From Congeria kusceri (Eukaryota > Mollusca > Bivalvia > Myida > Dreissenidae), in the NCBI GenBank assembly GCA_027627225.1, contig CM051030.1, positions 20,355,105-20,419,104 on the forward strand: a DNA stretch of 64,000 nucleotides, read 5' to 3'. The notes beneath the pieces are model-generated. The model did no database searches and was not told the DNA's origin. It saw only the letters and a program-made list of their open reading frames with translations. Each line of letters opens with the position of its first letter. The stretch's first letter is position 1. The translations under genes and the position numbers were made by a program. Shown piece by piece: positions 43,925 through 56,493 of the stretch.

Positions 43925-46082
43925 ATGGCTGAATATTTAGTTCAAATTATTGATAAGGAATATCGACGTCAGCGCGGACGTCCTCGTAGACTATGCATGG
44001 TTCGTGATCGGCTGGATCCTATGATTATGTACGACAAAGCTGATTTTATATACAGATTCAGATCTCCAAAAGACGCTGTTAGGGAAATATTTGGACTTAT
44101 AGGTAGGGTAAATATTGTTTAACTACAAACCTTGATATGCAAGTGTAAAAACATTATCACATGATTCTCGGGTTCTACTAATTTTTTTTCCATAAACCCC
44201 TGTACATTTTATATATTCTTGATAATTTTCATAATGTTTACTTAAATATTTTATACAAGAGCTTATCGTATTTTAATAGCATAATATATCATATTGGATA
44301 CTTGAAAATTTGAATCATTACGCTCGCTTTTATGTCCTTTTGTTATATTGTCATTTATAAATATTTAGAATGAAGGTAAAATGTGACAGTACAACAATAC
44401 ATGTGGCAGTACAAAACGTATTTATAAATCATTGAAATTATAAAATTAAATAATTCATACTTCGACGACGTTTGTAGAATAGCACGACGTTTGTAAATCA
44501 GGAAGAGAACGACTACATTTCTTACACCTTCGTATTTACTGTTGCATCAGTTCAAAAAAAATTATTTATTGTTAACAAGGTATAAATTAGCACAGATGGT
44601 TAAAATATAAATATTGTAATGAAAATTAATAATATGATGCAGAAAATACATACTAATAAAATAATGTATGTCTTAATAAAAGTTGTATAATAACTTTTAT
44701 TATTCTCAGCTCCCTACTTTGCGGTTCTTCGGCAAAGGCGGAAGGAAATCCTCCCAATGATGCAACTTTTGATCACGCTACGATTCGTTGCCACAGGAGG
44801 GTACCTTCGTTTAGTAGGGGATACGTTTGGCATATGTGTGTCATCAGTGTCGAGAATCATCAAGCGGGGTTCTGGGTATATTTGTAGACTGAAACCAGAC
44901 TATATGAAGTTACCCAATGAAAGGCAACGCCGCGAAATTCAGGTAATAATTGATTTAAACATAATAATTGTATTTTATACTGTTTTATCGTATATTGTGT
45001 TGTGATTGTATTTGTTTCCCGTTTCGTATTTGTGTGATGTGGTGTGTTCTTTTATGTTGTGTGGCGCTGTTGGAAATTAGGATTAGTTCTCCTACTTCGG
45101 AAGCTGTAGTTCTACTTAATTATATTTATTATACCTAGATAGTGTTTCAGAAATAGCGTGTTTTTATTTTACAGACCCAGGTATTTAGGCAGCACAACAT
45201 TCCAGGGGTGATCGGCATGATAGACTGTACATATATTCCGATCATTAATCGAGGTGGCGAAAACTCGGAGATATTTAGGAATAGAAACTCATACTTCTCG
45301 ATCAACGTCCAAGGTATTATAGCCTAGTTATATTGCAAGGAATCAGCATTGTTTAAACTGATATGTTTTTCTTTATACATGTCTTTTTAAAGTATTCTAC
45401 ATGTAAACTACATTAAACTTAATTCAGTAACAACACCGAGACCACATTTATTAATTTATAACACGTATCATGGTTTCTATATATGGAATGGATATATATC
45501 AAATAATAGCAATTATCATTGTATTTTCTTCAAAGTGATATTTATATATGTTATGCTATCTAGTAAACAAAACATGCGTCTTTTTAGCACTTTGCGACCA
45601 CAACTTAATCGCAACAAATGTAGTTGTGAGATGGCCAGGCAGCACCCATGACTCTCGCATCTTCGAGAACAGCGTTCTTTGCGCAAAATTTGAAAATGGA
45701 GATCTACCAGGAATCATCCTTGGAGACAGCGGTTATCCACTACGACCATACCTTTTAACACCCGTTCTCGTTCCACAATCGGCAGCTTAACGGCGGTAAA
45801 ATGTCGCACATGCTCGTGCCAGAGTCAAGATAGAGAATACGTTTTGAGTTTTGAAACGTCGATTGCCATGTTTAAAATTGGATCTTCGTGTCAAGCTGCC
45901 CACAGCTGTACAGGCAATAACTGCATGTTTTGTCTCTTCACAATTATGCAAGAATGCACGCACTTCCATTACCTGAAGAGCTTGATGTCGTCGATGCACG
46001 TCCTGACGTACCTGTTGTGCCATTCCAAGGTCCTGTTGTCCGGGCTATTCGTGATAACATTATCAACAATTTTGATGAATAA
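43925..46082 (+). pseudogene. PIF/Harbinger transposase (HARBI1-like), decayed
   Basis: Four exons: 43925-44102, 44710-44942, 45175-45313 and 45588-46082, joined in phases 1, 0 and 1. Exon 1 has the RDRLDPMIMYDKADFIYRFR region. Exon 2 is helix-turn-helix-like (LLITLRFVATGGYLRLVGDT, then SVSRIIKR). Exon 3 carries the first catalytic Asp in MIDCT. Exon 4 carries WPGSTHDSRIF and the second Asp in LGDSGYP. After PQSAA come stops at 45788, 45797 and 45845, then KIENTF with the third acidic residue. A +1 shift near 45935 precedes the usual C-terminal LHNYARMHALPLPEELD-type block and the stop at 46080. Such proteins cut and paste the element in the nucleus. This copy cannot make a full transposase. 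Confidence 0.85.
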
Positions 46083-47245
46083 AATACTAATTTATGTTAG
46101 TGTTATTAAATACTCATGTGTGAGCATTAAGTCGTGATGCTGTTTTCTTATCATAACCAATAATTTGTGTAAAATTTACTCTCTTGGTTAGAAATTAACA
46201 TTACGACGTCACCGCCAACAAATTGCCGATACGCCTGTCAGCAGCACCGTTTAGCCAATCAGTATTCAGTTGGTGCTTATCATCAGCTGCTTTCTGTGGG
46301 CCCTTTTCTCGGTGAAAATATACATGTTTAGGTTTTCGAACATTATTGTAGCCGAATTATTATTTATAAGTAATCATTCAAATTAAAACAAATATATATG
46401 TATTAACTAAATGCCTTATCCATTTAATGACTTTCAGATATCTATGGGTATGATTCGAAATGATTTCTTAATATTATATTAGATTTAATAGCAAAATTTA
46501 CAAATACGAACGGACTACATTGTGTGCTGTTTTAATTAATGATTAAAATAATTTTCATTGTCATGGTCATTAACTTAATTAGTATGTGCATATTTAGGAG
46601 CATTAGGTTTTTTTATTGGTAGGACAGGGAGCGCATTTTGTTTTCGTTCATTTTTGTTAAATATGCAACTGGTGGAAATGGTTGATATTCGGATATTATT
46701 GCACGTGTGGCTAACACTAATTCGTTTGAGAATGTCACCAATAATGTACACAACAATGCGCTGTTACTGATGTTAGACACATGATGACAATACATATCTT
46801 CATGGCATAAGACTTGTTTCTAGCCCCACTATAAGGGAGTTGGTGAAATATGGTTGCTTTAGATTTTAATGTAGTGAAACATAATTGCTGAAGGGAAACA
46901 TATGCATTTACAACCCCACATATTCAGTGTATGTTCGTAGTTTAACGAGATATGCTTCAATCGTCTTGAATAGTGGTATGATTATTCATGAACATTAAAC
47001 GCTGGTAGCTGATCGTTGTCAAATTAACATGCTTATGATTACCAAAATAAAATCAACCAGTCTTACAAAATTATAATTTTATTTGATTGGACGTGATATG
47101 TATCATACATAACGATTACGAAAGGAAAAAATGTGATATGTATCATACATAACGATTACGAAAGGAAAAAACATCAAAACAATCAATGTTTATAACAATC
47201 TATACGAATGCTGGGCGGAGCGACAGTACAATGTGGTCATGTCAT
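46083..47245. other. Interval between Harbinger transposase and partner remnant
   Basis: No exon. It includes an exact 40-bp tandem duplication at about 47093-47172 (GTGATATGTATCATACATAA unit). Element ends were not located. Confidence 0.5.
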
Positions 47246-47679
47246 TTACCAAAACCGCCAAACATCACCAGAGGAGTTGTATACCTCTTTCTGTCGATGA
47301 AGGTCGTTAGTATCGGTCGACGTACCGACATCTTCCGGACGACTTGTTACTCTACGTGATCTAGGTAGATGAATGTCGTTACTCGGAATACCCACCTCTA
47401 ATTTTTTCTTTTTTAATTTAAGAATATCATTTTTCAACCTCAGATTTTCCATCTTAAGATCAGGTTTTTTTTTGCAAGATTCTTTAAAAAGTCGTAGTAG
47501 CCTGTGGGTGACGCAGATCTTTTGCGGGTTCTTGGTTGGGGCGGCACGAAGTTTGAGCCACATCAAGACGTCGGAGATGACTGTTGTTGAACCTGGGGGG
47601 CAAGACGTCTTGTAGATGGGGACGAATAAAGCATGTCATCCGGCCCTCCGCATGCACCCTCTTCAGCGCCGGATTCTAT
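47246..47679 (-). pseudogene. Possible Harbinger partner protein C-terminus (Myb/SANT-type), frameshifted
   Basis: On the minus strand an acceptor (TTGTTTTCAG) opens at 47679 with IESGAEEGACGGPDDMLYSS. A frame holding RKRSASPTGYYDFLKNLAKK runs to a nine-A run near 47466-47474. The frame then shifts to PDLKMENLRLKNDILKLKKK, a heptad-rich stretch, and ends DVWRFW with a stop at 47248-47246. Harbinger elements usually carry a second gene for a Myb-like DNA-binding partner whose C-terminal part is coiled coil. The convergent position fits, but the DNA-binding exon was not found. A stop and the homopolymer shift suggest decay. Confidence 0.4.
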
Positions 47680-48029
47680 CTGAAAACAAACAAACATATT
47701 TCATCACTTATTGAGGGATTGTTTTAATCGTTGAAATATCTGAAAAAAAGAATTGCAAAATGAAAAAGCTTATATACAAGCATATCCTTATTATATTTTA
47801 AAGCTATTTTACATATAAAAATCGGTTTAATTCTGTTATTTAATGTTGCTTCGATTATTTGGAACCATTCTCAAATTTTATTTTAAAAACGGCAACTGGC
47901 GAACAACCCGTGGCGTTCTGAACCCGTTTATCAAGGATGGTACCCACAAGAATGTTATACTATAAAAAATAAGTCGACGTTTTTTAAATACCTAACATCG
48001 TTTTTCATTGTTTTAACCCCGATGTGTGA

Positions 48030-48310
48030 AATTTAATTATTTCGAAACCCAACCAGTGGTTTCTGACAAGCTTTCGTTATAGCTATATAAAGAAAAAGGC
48101 AGTTCCTCCTAGCGGCCATGTTTTTTAACGCATCAAAATAAGTATAAGTGTTTTGGTAGAATGTCACCAAAGGAACATTTGTGTGAAATTATTACGAAAT
48201 CCAACAAGTGGACACCGACAAGATGCTTTTTCAAGTTTTCAATATAGCCATATAAGGAAAAAGGCCCACCACCTGGCGGCCATGTTTTTTTAAAGAATCA
48301 ATGAAATAAT
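48030..48310 (-). repeat. Inverted copy of the ~180-bp monomer family
   Basis: The reverse complement of this stretch contains 'CTTGTCAGAAACCACTGG', 'TTCGAAATAAT' and 'AACATGGCCGC', the order seen at 20041-22556. About 1.5 units. Confidence 0.65.
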
Positions 48311-48759
48311 TGAAGTACCGTGTATTACACGCATATTTACTCCTTCATTTTTTATGCCAAAATTGGGTGCGTGTTATACATAGTAACAAGTGTTTTAGGC
48401 CGTTTTTCCCGATGAAGGCTATTGTGTATATGTAAAGCGTATATGCATATCAATAACGATTACCATTTTAGATATACCTAAAAAGTTATTTTTGTTTATT
48501 TTCAGGTATGTATCCTGTAGGAATTAAACCATGAGGGCAGTAGCCCGAGTGGTTTAAAACAAGCATTGGAACGACAAACAGTTGGTTATTAACGCAATAA
48601 CAAACTGTTACCCGTCAATTATTTCGATTCTAACACAATCTCATATAAAATTCGTATTTTTAAAGTTTATGAATGAGAACTATATTTATCTATACTCCGC
48701 CCATTTGCCGAGAAGTAAATTCAAAGGTGCGTTTCTGTGACGTCAATAAATCATAAAAA
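48311..48759. other. No gene seen
   Basis: AT-rich. CCGTGTATTACACGC and GTGCGTGTTATAC at 48319-48378 resemble ends of some DNA transposons, but no partner end was confirmed. Confidence 0.35.
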
Positions 48760-49520
48760 TTCAAAATGACGTCAACTTGATTGATACACATTGAGCGAAT
48801 GACGATATTAGTATTGAAGATATTCAAATGAAACTTCACATACAGATAGAGGACAATGAGACAAAGTGCAGAACACAAGGACCACAACTCTTTCTTCAAT
48901 ATTTACAGAGTTATTGCCCTTTGTTTTATTTCATAATGTTAAGCATTAATTTTCTTGTGCGGAGCATAACTCCATTAGTATTGAATAGATTCAAATGATA
49001 CTTCATACAATGATAGAGGACAATGAGAGAAAGTGCAGAGTATGAGGACCACAACTCTTTCTTCGACATTTATAGAATTATTGTCCTTTGTTTATTTTCT
49101 TGTGCCGAGCATACTTTCATTAGTATTGAAGTTATTCAAATAAAACATCATAGAATGGTAGTGGACAATGAGAGGAAAAGCAGAGTACAAGGACCATAAC
49201 AATTTTATCAATATCAATAATTTATTGCCCTTTGTTTATTTTTTCTGTGTGGGGTATAACTCCATTATAATTGAAGGGATTCAAATGAAATTTCATATAC
49301 TAATAGAGGACACTGAGAGAAAGTGCAGAATACAAGGACCATAACTCATTTTTAGTAGTTACCGAGTTATTATCCTTTGTTTCATTTTGTGCAGATAATT
49401 GCTACCTTAGTATTGACGGAATTTAAAATAACACAACATATATTGATAAAGGACATTGAGATGAAGAGCAAAGTACAAGGACCATTACTCTTTCTTTAAT
49501 ATTTATGGACTCAATTGTGT
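48760..49520. repeat. Five ~145-165-bp monomers related to the AGGGCTCC element interior
   Basis: TTCAAATGAAACTTCA-type blocks at about 48823, 48989, 49134, 49279 and 49421. Each is followed by 'AGAGGACAATGAGA', 'AAGTGCAGA', 'AAGGACCA(C/T)AACTC' and 'TTATTGCCCTTTGTT'. The block order matches the monomers at 1900-2500 but is strongly diverged. Confidence 0.6.
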
Positions 49521-50538
49521 GTTCATTAATAAAAAAGAAAAATCATTTACATGCAAATTATAATGTGGTTGTCGAGGAAAGCCATCTTTAATGATGGTCA
49601 ATTAGTAGCAAATAAGAATATTTCAAAAGTTCTGAGTATGATAATGAGTTCTGAACTTTCTTGTGTACTAAATGAAATTAAATAAACTCGATTTTTTTTA
49701 AACACATTTTATCAAAAATATTTAGCAACCATATTTCCATTGTTTCGGCTTCATTCCTTGTCTTGCCGACAGACTTTCTACACTATCAGCGTTTTGATTC
49801 CTCTTGTATGAATCTTTAGTCAAATTGATAAATACTGTCTGCAAACTACAGTATGTGCCACGCGAAACCCTCAAAGTTTGCGAAATGCGACAAGCCGATT
49901 TGATCGCGATGCACATATCGCTCGCTCGCGATGTCACGAATTTTCGCTTATTTTAGCGATGAAAATGTGCGTTTGTTAGCGAACTAATTAGTAAAGTGCA
50001 CACCAGTACGGAATATTTTCACTTAGTGGAGAATAAATAGTTTGTGTTAGAAAACTTTGCGGAATTAATATTTGAATGTATTCCTTTGAATTACATTAGC
50101 TACACAATCATTCAGATTAAGATGTGACATTTGTTGCAGAATATTTAAAATATAAAAGAAATACAATTTTTAATGTATACAATTATCAATGTTTTTATAA
50201 AATGTAAACAAAATAATATATATATATATTTGCTTTATTTACAAATTAACTTGCGATGTGTACTTTGCGGATAATAAGTGTGTTCTTTTTTTGTTTTATT
50301 AAAAGAGATTGACATTTTGGATAGAAGTGTTAAACGGTATTGCCTGTGTTGTTTTTGTCATTATAATTATCATGTGTCCATGTTTTTTAGAACGTTTACA
50401 TAATGTTTGGCTACCGTTATGTTTAATTGCTCCTGTTATTCTGATAATTAGCACATTAGCTTAATAGATCCTAAATATAAAATTGAAGGGATAATTGGTT
50501 CGCATAAAATACAAGGGATTAGAAAGACGCGCCATCTC
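49521..50538. other. No supported gene
   Basis: AT-rich. A minus-strand frame at 49937-49722 (71 codons) has no recognisable content. Confidence 0.4.
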
Positions 50539-50700
50539 CTTAGTACCCCAATGAGAAGACAAGACGCCCGCATAGTGTGCTAATTGCTATACTTTAGTAC
50601 CCCAATGAGAAGACAAGACGCCCGCATAGTGTGCTAATTGCTATACTTTAGTACCCCAATGAGAAGACAAGACGCCCGCATAGTGTGCTAATTGCAATAC
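50539..50700. repeat. 54-bp minisatellite, three copies
   Basis: TAGTACCCCAATGAGAAGAC begins at 50541, 50595 and 50649. The copies are nearly identical, with one change in the last (TTGCAATAC). Confidence 0.95.
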
Positions 50701-52505
50701 AAGTGTGAAAACTCAACATGAGCAAACTGTCACTTTACCAAATGTATATATTGTACAAAAACATATAGGTATGTTCATTTTCTGTTTTGAAACCTATTGC
50801 CAAAGTTGCCTTTTTGTGGAGCGTTTTAAGTTGTATTTGTGGGCTAAATTACAAGTGTTCATCTTGTTTAAAAGTATAATCTTATGGTGTTTGAAATACT
50901 ACTGAGGTTACTAAATAGTGATTATAATGGCGTTACAGCGTTCGAAGAAAACACAAACTCACTTTTTAGTGTAATACAAAGTGGATGGAATCCTCCAAGT
51001 TCGTTCTCGTGCGTTGGTCAAAACAGAAGAGTAGGTTTGTAATATATTTTTTTTAACTCGTATATAGAACCGGTAGTCTGTAGAACAAATGAGGTTTTCT
51101 TTAGCAAACACCAAATTTAGAAGAGGCTACAATAACCATTGTGATGGCTTTCATTTGATATACATTAAATGTATCAAATTTTGTATTTACATTTACCGTA
51201 ATGACCTTTATGAAGCCCATGCCCTAATAGACGCGCATGGAGTATTTGTTGGTCCCAAAATATTTTTGTCGATCTAGTTTTTCGAACATTAACGAAAAAC
51301 AAAAGTTAATTTCATTAGAAACGAGATTAAATAGACCGCCATATTTATGTATCCCGAATTGCCTGTAGATTAGATACCAGTAAATCATTGTGTATCCCTC
51401 CGTGGTCCATTCAAAAGTAGTGTCTATTACTAAAGAGTTCCTCTTCTCTTCTGGCATAAAGCTATGCAGGTATCTCAGACGTGCCTTTTGTGGTTATTTC
51501 TAATATCATATGCGTGTCTGCAACATTTTGGTGCATTTCATTGGAGGCTAACTTGAAAGGTGAACTTTTGGGGTGTGTTTACTGTGGTATGGGGCTTTTG
51601 TCGAAATATGACTACCGAAACCCTGTTTTCTACCGGTGCCTGCATTCAAGTGAGATGCATTTTCTTAGAAGTAACATGACATCTTTTTTATTGCAAATTT
51701 TGGATGAGGACAGATTGATCTTTATATTGATACCAGACTTGCACAATCTGAAATTAAGAAAATGCTATTTTATAATGGGACCCTATGGGAATTGGAATTA
51801 CTGGTATCTAACCTGTATATAAATGGAGCTATGCCCCACTATACGGGTTACACACAACCATATAATAACGACGCAAGTGAATGGGACCACACAAATTCAT
51901 TACGATATTATAAATATGGATAAACGATAATGTATGGATCCATATGCAAAGATCTAAAAACATAATTGTAGTTTATGTAGTAAGATGAATAAATAGTCAA
52001 TAATAATAAATAGTATTTTATTTATTCATGACAACCGCATATTATCTAATGAGACTAAAATGGAGAACATTAAAGCATGAAGTAAAACAGTGTTATGTTA
52101 TGCTTTTCAACCACTTTCCATGTTCGTCTGCAGTGTCACAGCTCATCAAGTTGATCATGTTAATAATATAGACATTACCATTGTGCATAACGTCATGAGC
52201 TCGTCGTGTCGATCGACGATATTAATTTAGACAGTACCATCATGAATTTTCTCATGCGGACAAACCCCATCGGCCGTATTTAGACTGTACCAATGTGTAT
52301 TGCGTCTTTGGACAGTGCGCATACATGAAAAACTTGATTTCTGGATAATGGCAGAATTAACAAAAATGGCTCTATTTAAACGCGCAGGGGTCCTAAAATG
52401 ACACGCGCCCTGCGCGTCAAAAAGGACATTTACGGTATTTTGTTAAACAGATGAGTAAACAATAAAACACACTATTGTGTGAAGTTAGAACTGTGTTCAT
52501 TTGTA
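50701..52505. other. No supported gene up to the duplication junction
   Basis: Open frames at 51089-51277, 51457-51224 (minus) and 51481-51822 overlap without splice support or recognisable domains. A GC-rich block lies at 52378-52420. 52489-52509 repeats 32668-32688. Confidence 0.4.
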
Positions 52506-52553
52506 AACTCTACAAGACTGCCGTATTAACAATATCCTGCATACTTATTTCAG

Positions 52554-53896
52554 AATCATCTGGACAAGCTTTGTATGAGAAACCCGCTGTTGCAGCGATA
52601 AACAATGGTATGATATAAGATATATGTGGATACTGCTTGAATAAAACAAGTTTAATTTAACATTGACATACGCTGAAACCGATGAAAATTGTGTATTCAA
52701 GCCGTATACATTATAGTATGTGTTTTTAACATTGTAGGAGAATATGACTCCCTTAGAAATTCTAACGATATTCGGTACGTATTTACCGCAGATATATCGT
52801 ATTATTTAAACATATTTAAATGAGTAATGTTAACCACAACATATATTAAGCACCAGCTCCATTATTAGTAGGGAACGCGTCATTAAAAATCAGAAGTATT
52901 TTTGCAGAAGCTTACAGAAATACTTAATCAACATAATATTTATAAACTCTGTTCAATTGATGACGTACATCCTAGTATTTAGCCTGTAACATATCGGTTG
53001 TATTATATATATTGATGTCTCTTTACAGACACAATGAACCTGACATAAACAATGGTGGTTATAACAATGAACAGACTCGCAATGCATACGATAGTTTAGG
53101 TAAGTTATGCATACTATTGTACTCCAATCGGTTCCTTTAATGACGACATATGCACTGCTCTAAATATCTCAACACAAACGATCGTCACGTGTATAAACTA
53201 CCCGACTTACATAATAGTTCTGCAAGAAAATCAAAATCAAATTGATGACCCAAGAATTAGAGGAAATTCATCTAACTGGCATGCACATGTATGTAATATA
53301 ATATTCAAAATATTTGAATATATGAATGTATATTATCTGTGTTATTGTATTCGATATTATTAACTATACTCACTTTCTATGCGATACATAAACACTTTTT
53401 CAAAGTAATCTTTGATTTTAACACATGCATCTTTTTATCAATTTAACATTGCGTTGTTTTCTCATTTCAGATGGACTTCAAAGGTAACAACAAATATAAC
53501 ATTACTTCAAAGCATTACTTCCTTTCATACCAAGTACTCAAATAGCATACATATTCTAAGTTAAAATGCCATAATAGAGAATGTTCCAGGTACTTTATGT
53601 TTATCGAATCATATGTTTTATACACAGCGGTAAGCATCTGTACTCCGAATTATGGCGTCAACCGGTCAAAGATGGTGAACGTGTGTATGAGAATACTGCT
53701 GTACATTTAGATTCAGGTATACATTATAATTATATGTATATTATTAAAATAACTAAACTGCATGCATTAACGTGCCCTTATGTCCAATACGATTACAAAA
53801 CACGGAAACACCAATACCATATATAATATAAACACACGATATTTATGTTTTTCAGGAAAAGCTGTATATGTGAATACAACATTTGGAAAGGCTTAG
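52554..53896 (+). pseudogene. Duplicate receptor tail exons
   Basis: Copies of the six tail exons at 52554-52607, 52738-52774, 53029-53099, 53471-53483, 53628-53716 and 53856-53896, with the same splice sites and the same stop (53894-53896). Without a membrane exon they can be used only by splicing from the upstream gene across about 19 kb, or by an unseen upstream promoter. They encode the same protein sequence as the first set. Confidence 0.75.
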
Positions 53897-54545
53897 TATT
53901 CCAGTCTCGTCGAGTTATTTATATTTCAGTCATGATAATATTGCGCTTTTGATGTATCGTCGCTATAACGTGATATGTGTTCAACATTGCAAGAAAAAGT
54001 TAGCAGAATTAATTAAAAGCTAGATTCTTTTTACATATTTTGAATATTTATTCTCTAAATTGTGTTCATTTATCTTTAACAAGAGGTGTTTATTTTTGTA
54101 ATGATGGTACCTTTGCATTTAATGTATTTAGATGCCACTGAACGAATTCACAATTTATTTATATTTAGACGTTTATTGAATGATAATGCTAAGCGATCAG
54201 AAAGTCTGTTGTTCCAAATCTAACCAAGTACATGTTTCATAAATGCACACATTTGGAGACAGGACGTTGGCGAACGTATCCTTAGAAGCCAAACGTTATC
54301 AATTTATATAATTTCATTTCTTGAGTAACGAAAAACGATAGTTTTTTTGTTGTCCACTAAGAGTTATGCCAGTTATGATTCGACGTTATATATTTTTCAC
54401 TGGGGGCCTACACATTTACAGTACGTCGGTATTTAGTCAGAAATTGCATTTGTGCTTGCTTTTAATTCCATATTGAAGCTCACTGTATACAATTCTGAAT
54501 GGAAATGTGTACATTTAATATTAGTTTTATACGGTGTACCATGAA

Positions 54546-54697
54546 TGCCATCGTAGTTTCGCGACTTCGACCTGTGCTCGCGAAAGGGCGCCGTCGCGCC
54601 AATACGATGCGCCGAAACAATAAATGGCGTATCGTGTCGGCACGTCGCGTCTGCGCCCTTTCATGAGCATATGTCGAAGTGCGAAACTACGATGGCA
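54546..54697. mobile_element. Duplicate of the 152-bp MITE
   Basis: Copy of 35847-35998 within the duplicated block; not an independent insertion. Confidence 0.75.
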
Positions 54698-56157
54698 TTA
54701 ACAGGACACCGAAGTGATCCCTTGTTAAAAATCGGTGTTTGTCATTTAAAATGTAAATGCACAATGCCCTTGTATCGACGCGTTTCTTAAACAAAAATTG
54801 CAATATATACATGCATGATATACACTTGTTCATGATAACAGTGTTCTTCTCGTTATTAGTTTGCAAATTAGGAGCGTTACTTTAGTTTTGTTTTTAAGTG
54901 TTCTGACCGCATAAAAGATATAGTCACATTTTCTGGTCAATAACGCATATATTAAATAAACTGTTTGTTAAAACCCAGTGCCATCTTTATTTAAAGTTCA
55001 TTCAAATTTTTAGATCAAAACATTGAATATTGAACAATCAATTTAAGCTTATGTCAAATAAGTGCAAATAATTGCATACACGCATTCAGTTGTGCATACT
55101 ACTACACTTCGTAGACGATATTGAAATAAATGTTTTATACTGCTAGTTAATTGTTGGTTTCTGAAACAACATGGAAACAAGCAGAAAGCCGATGGATTGT
55201 ATAATTAGCATACCACTACTTGTTAACAGTATCTTTTAGGCAAATTCTATTACAAACATGCAACAATATTGCACATTACCACGTATACAAATCGATTCAG
55301 CTATTGTCACAAACAGCCATACGTACAAATATAAATTTATAAGATGCATTTACATGTGTTACCGGTTTAATATTATCAGCCTCATGGAAGTTTCAGCTGT
55401 TGAAATTAACACCATATTTTGTTTTAATATTCTTCAGCAAAGAGGTATTTCCATTCGAAATATTTAGGAATGTGAATTTGACATCCTTGATTACAATTAT
55501 TCACGATTTTCTCAATACATTTTTGATACTTGAAAATCCGCGCTGCGCAGTTACTATTTATAAATGTTTGTTTACGTAAGTACGATGTACTACGAACAAG
55601 TCCGGAAGCCAGTTCTATACTTATTTCCTTATTTATTTATGGTAAAATACGATTGTGCGAATTGCAATGCTAATCAAGATCAAAACTAATGCACAAAGTA
55701 AGTCCTAGTAGTCGAATCTGCAGCACAGTATATCGTCCAAGGACATAGTTTCTTGTCTTATTAAATGTAAGTGGTATGTGGACACAAACCAAACAGATAC
55801 TATATTCCAACTTAATTTCAACTATTGGCTTGCCTGCTAGTCGGATGTTCGCGCATCCAATCGCGCAAATGCATGTTTTTGATTTATGCTCGTCTTAACA
55901 GTTTATGGAGATCATGTTACGTGTAGTGGGGGTATTTATGCATGCAGAGTCATTATGCATATAGCTACGAGACATTGTTTGCTTTGTCTATATTGTCATA
56001 AATGGCATTAACAATTAACATTAGCCTATATAATGAAAGCTTTCAGAACAAACTCATCAATGAGCCAAACTGATTATATAGAAATACATTTTACATTTCA
56101 GGTTCTCAAGTACATTAAATTTAAAACAAATGTGTATACACTACTAGACCACGTCTA

Positions 56158-56400
56158 GCGTGTCGTTGGAAAACCGGGTTTAATGCATCAGCGTAAAGTG
56201 TCGTCCCGGATTAGCCTGTGCAGTCCGCACAGGCTAACTCGGGACGACATTTTCCGCCTACAGTGGAGTTATGTTAAGAAGAGACTTCCTTGAAACAGAA
56301 AATAACATACAAGCGAAAAATGTCATCCTAAAGTTCGCACAAGCTAATCCGGGACGACACTTTACGCAGATGCATTAAGCCCGGCTTTCCCAAGACACGC
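56158..56400. mobile_element. Duplicate of the dreissenid-type MITE
   Basis: Copy of 37459-37701 within the duplicated block. Confidence 0.75.
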
Positions 56401-56432
56401 CACATTAACGTATTATTATTATTATGTTACAG

Positions 56433-56493
56433 ACGGCGAGCACATGAAAATATGTACGAGGGCCAAAACTATAGTCAACCCATAAAGGCATAA
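56433..56493 (+). pseudogene. Duplicate of the candidate alternative last exon
   Basis: Copy of 37734-37794 with the same acceptor and stop. Confidence 0.5.

Larger units (their letters stand above)
33807..45301. repeat. Long direct repeat, upstream copy (offset 18,699 bp)
   Basis: From 33807 the sequence recurs from 52506, base for base apart from a few substitutions. I saw 35430 A/T, 36110 T/A, 36239 T/C and 36595 T/G. The match ends only because the window ends (64000 corresponds to 45301). The base before the match differs on each side. An 18,699-bp offset equals the length of 33807-52505, as expected for a head-to-tail duplication of that whole interval. Confidence 0.95.

Noticed and set aside
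45787..46023. Minus-strand 78-codon frame
   Set aside because: It is the antisense shadow of the Harbinger C-terminal coding region.
50539..50700. CRISPR-like array
   Set aside because: Whole 54-bp units repeat without unique spacers, and the genome is eukaryotic; it is a minisatellite.
51481..51822. Plus-strand 113-codon frame
   Set aside because: Hydrophobic and Cys-rich but without recognisable family, upstream exon or codon pattern; probably chance in AT-rich DNA.
48317..52440. Possible 4.1-kb element with TACCGT at both edges
   Set aside because: Only about six bases match at the two edges; too little to define terminal repeats.
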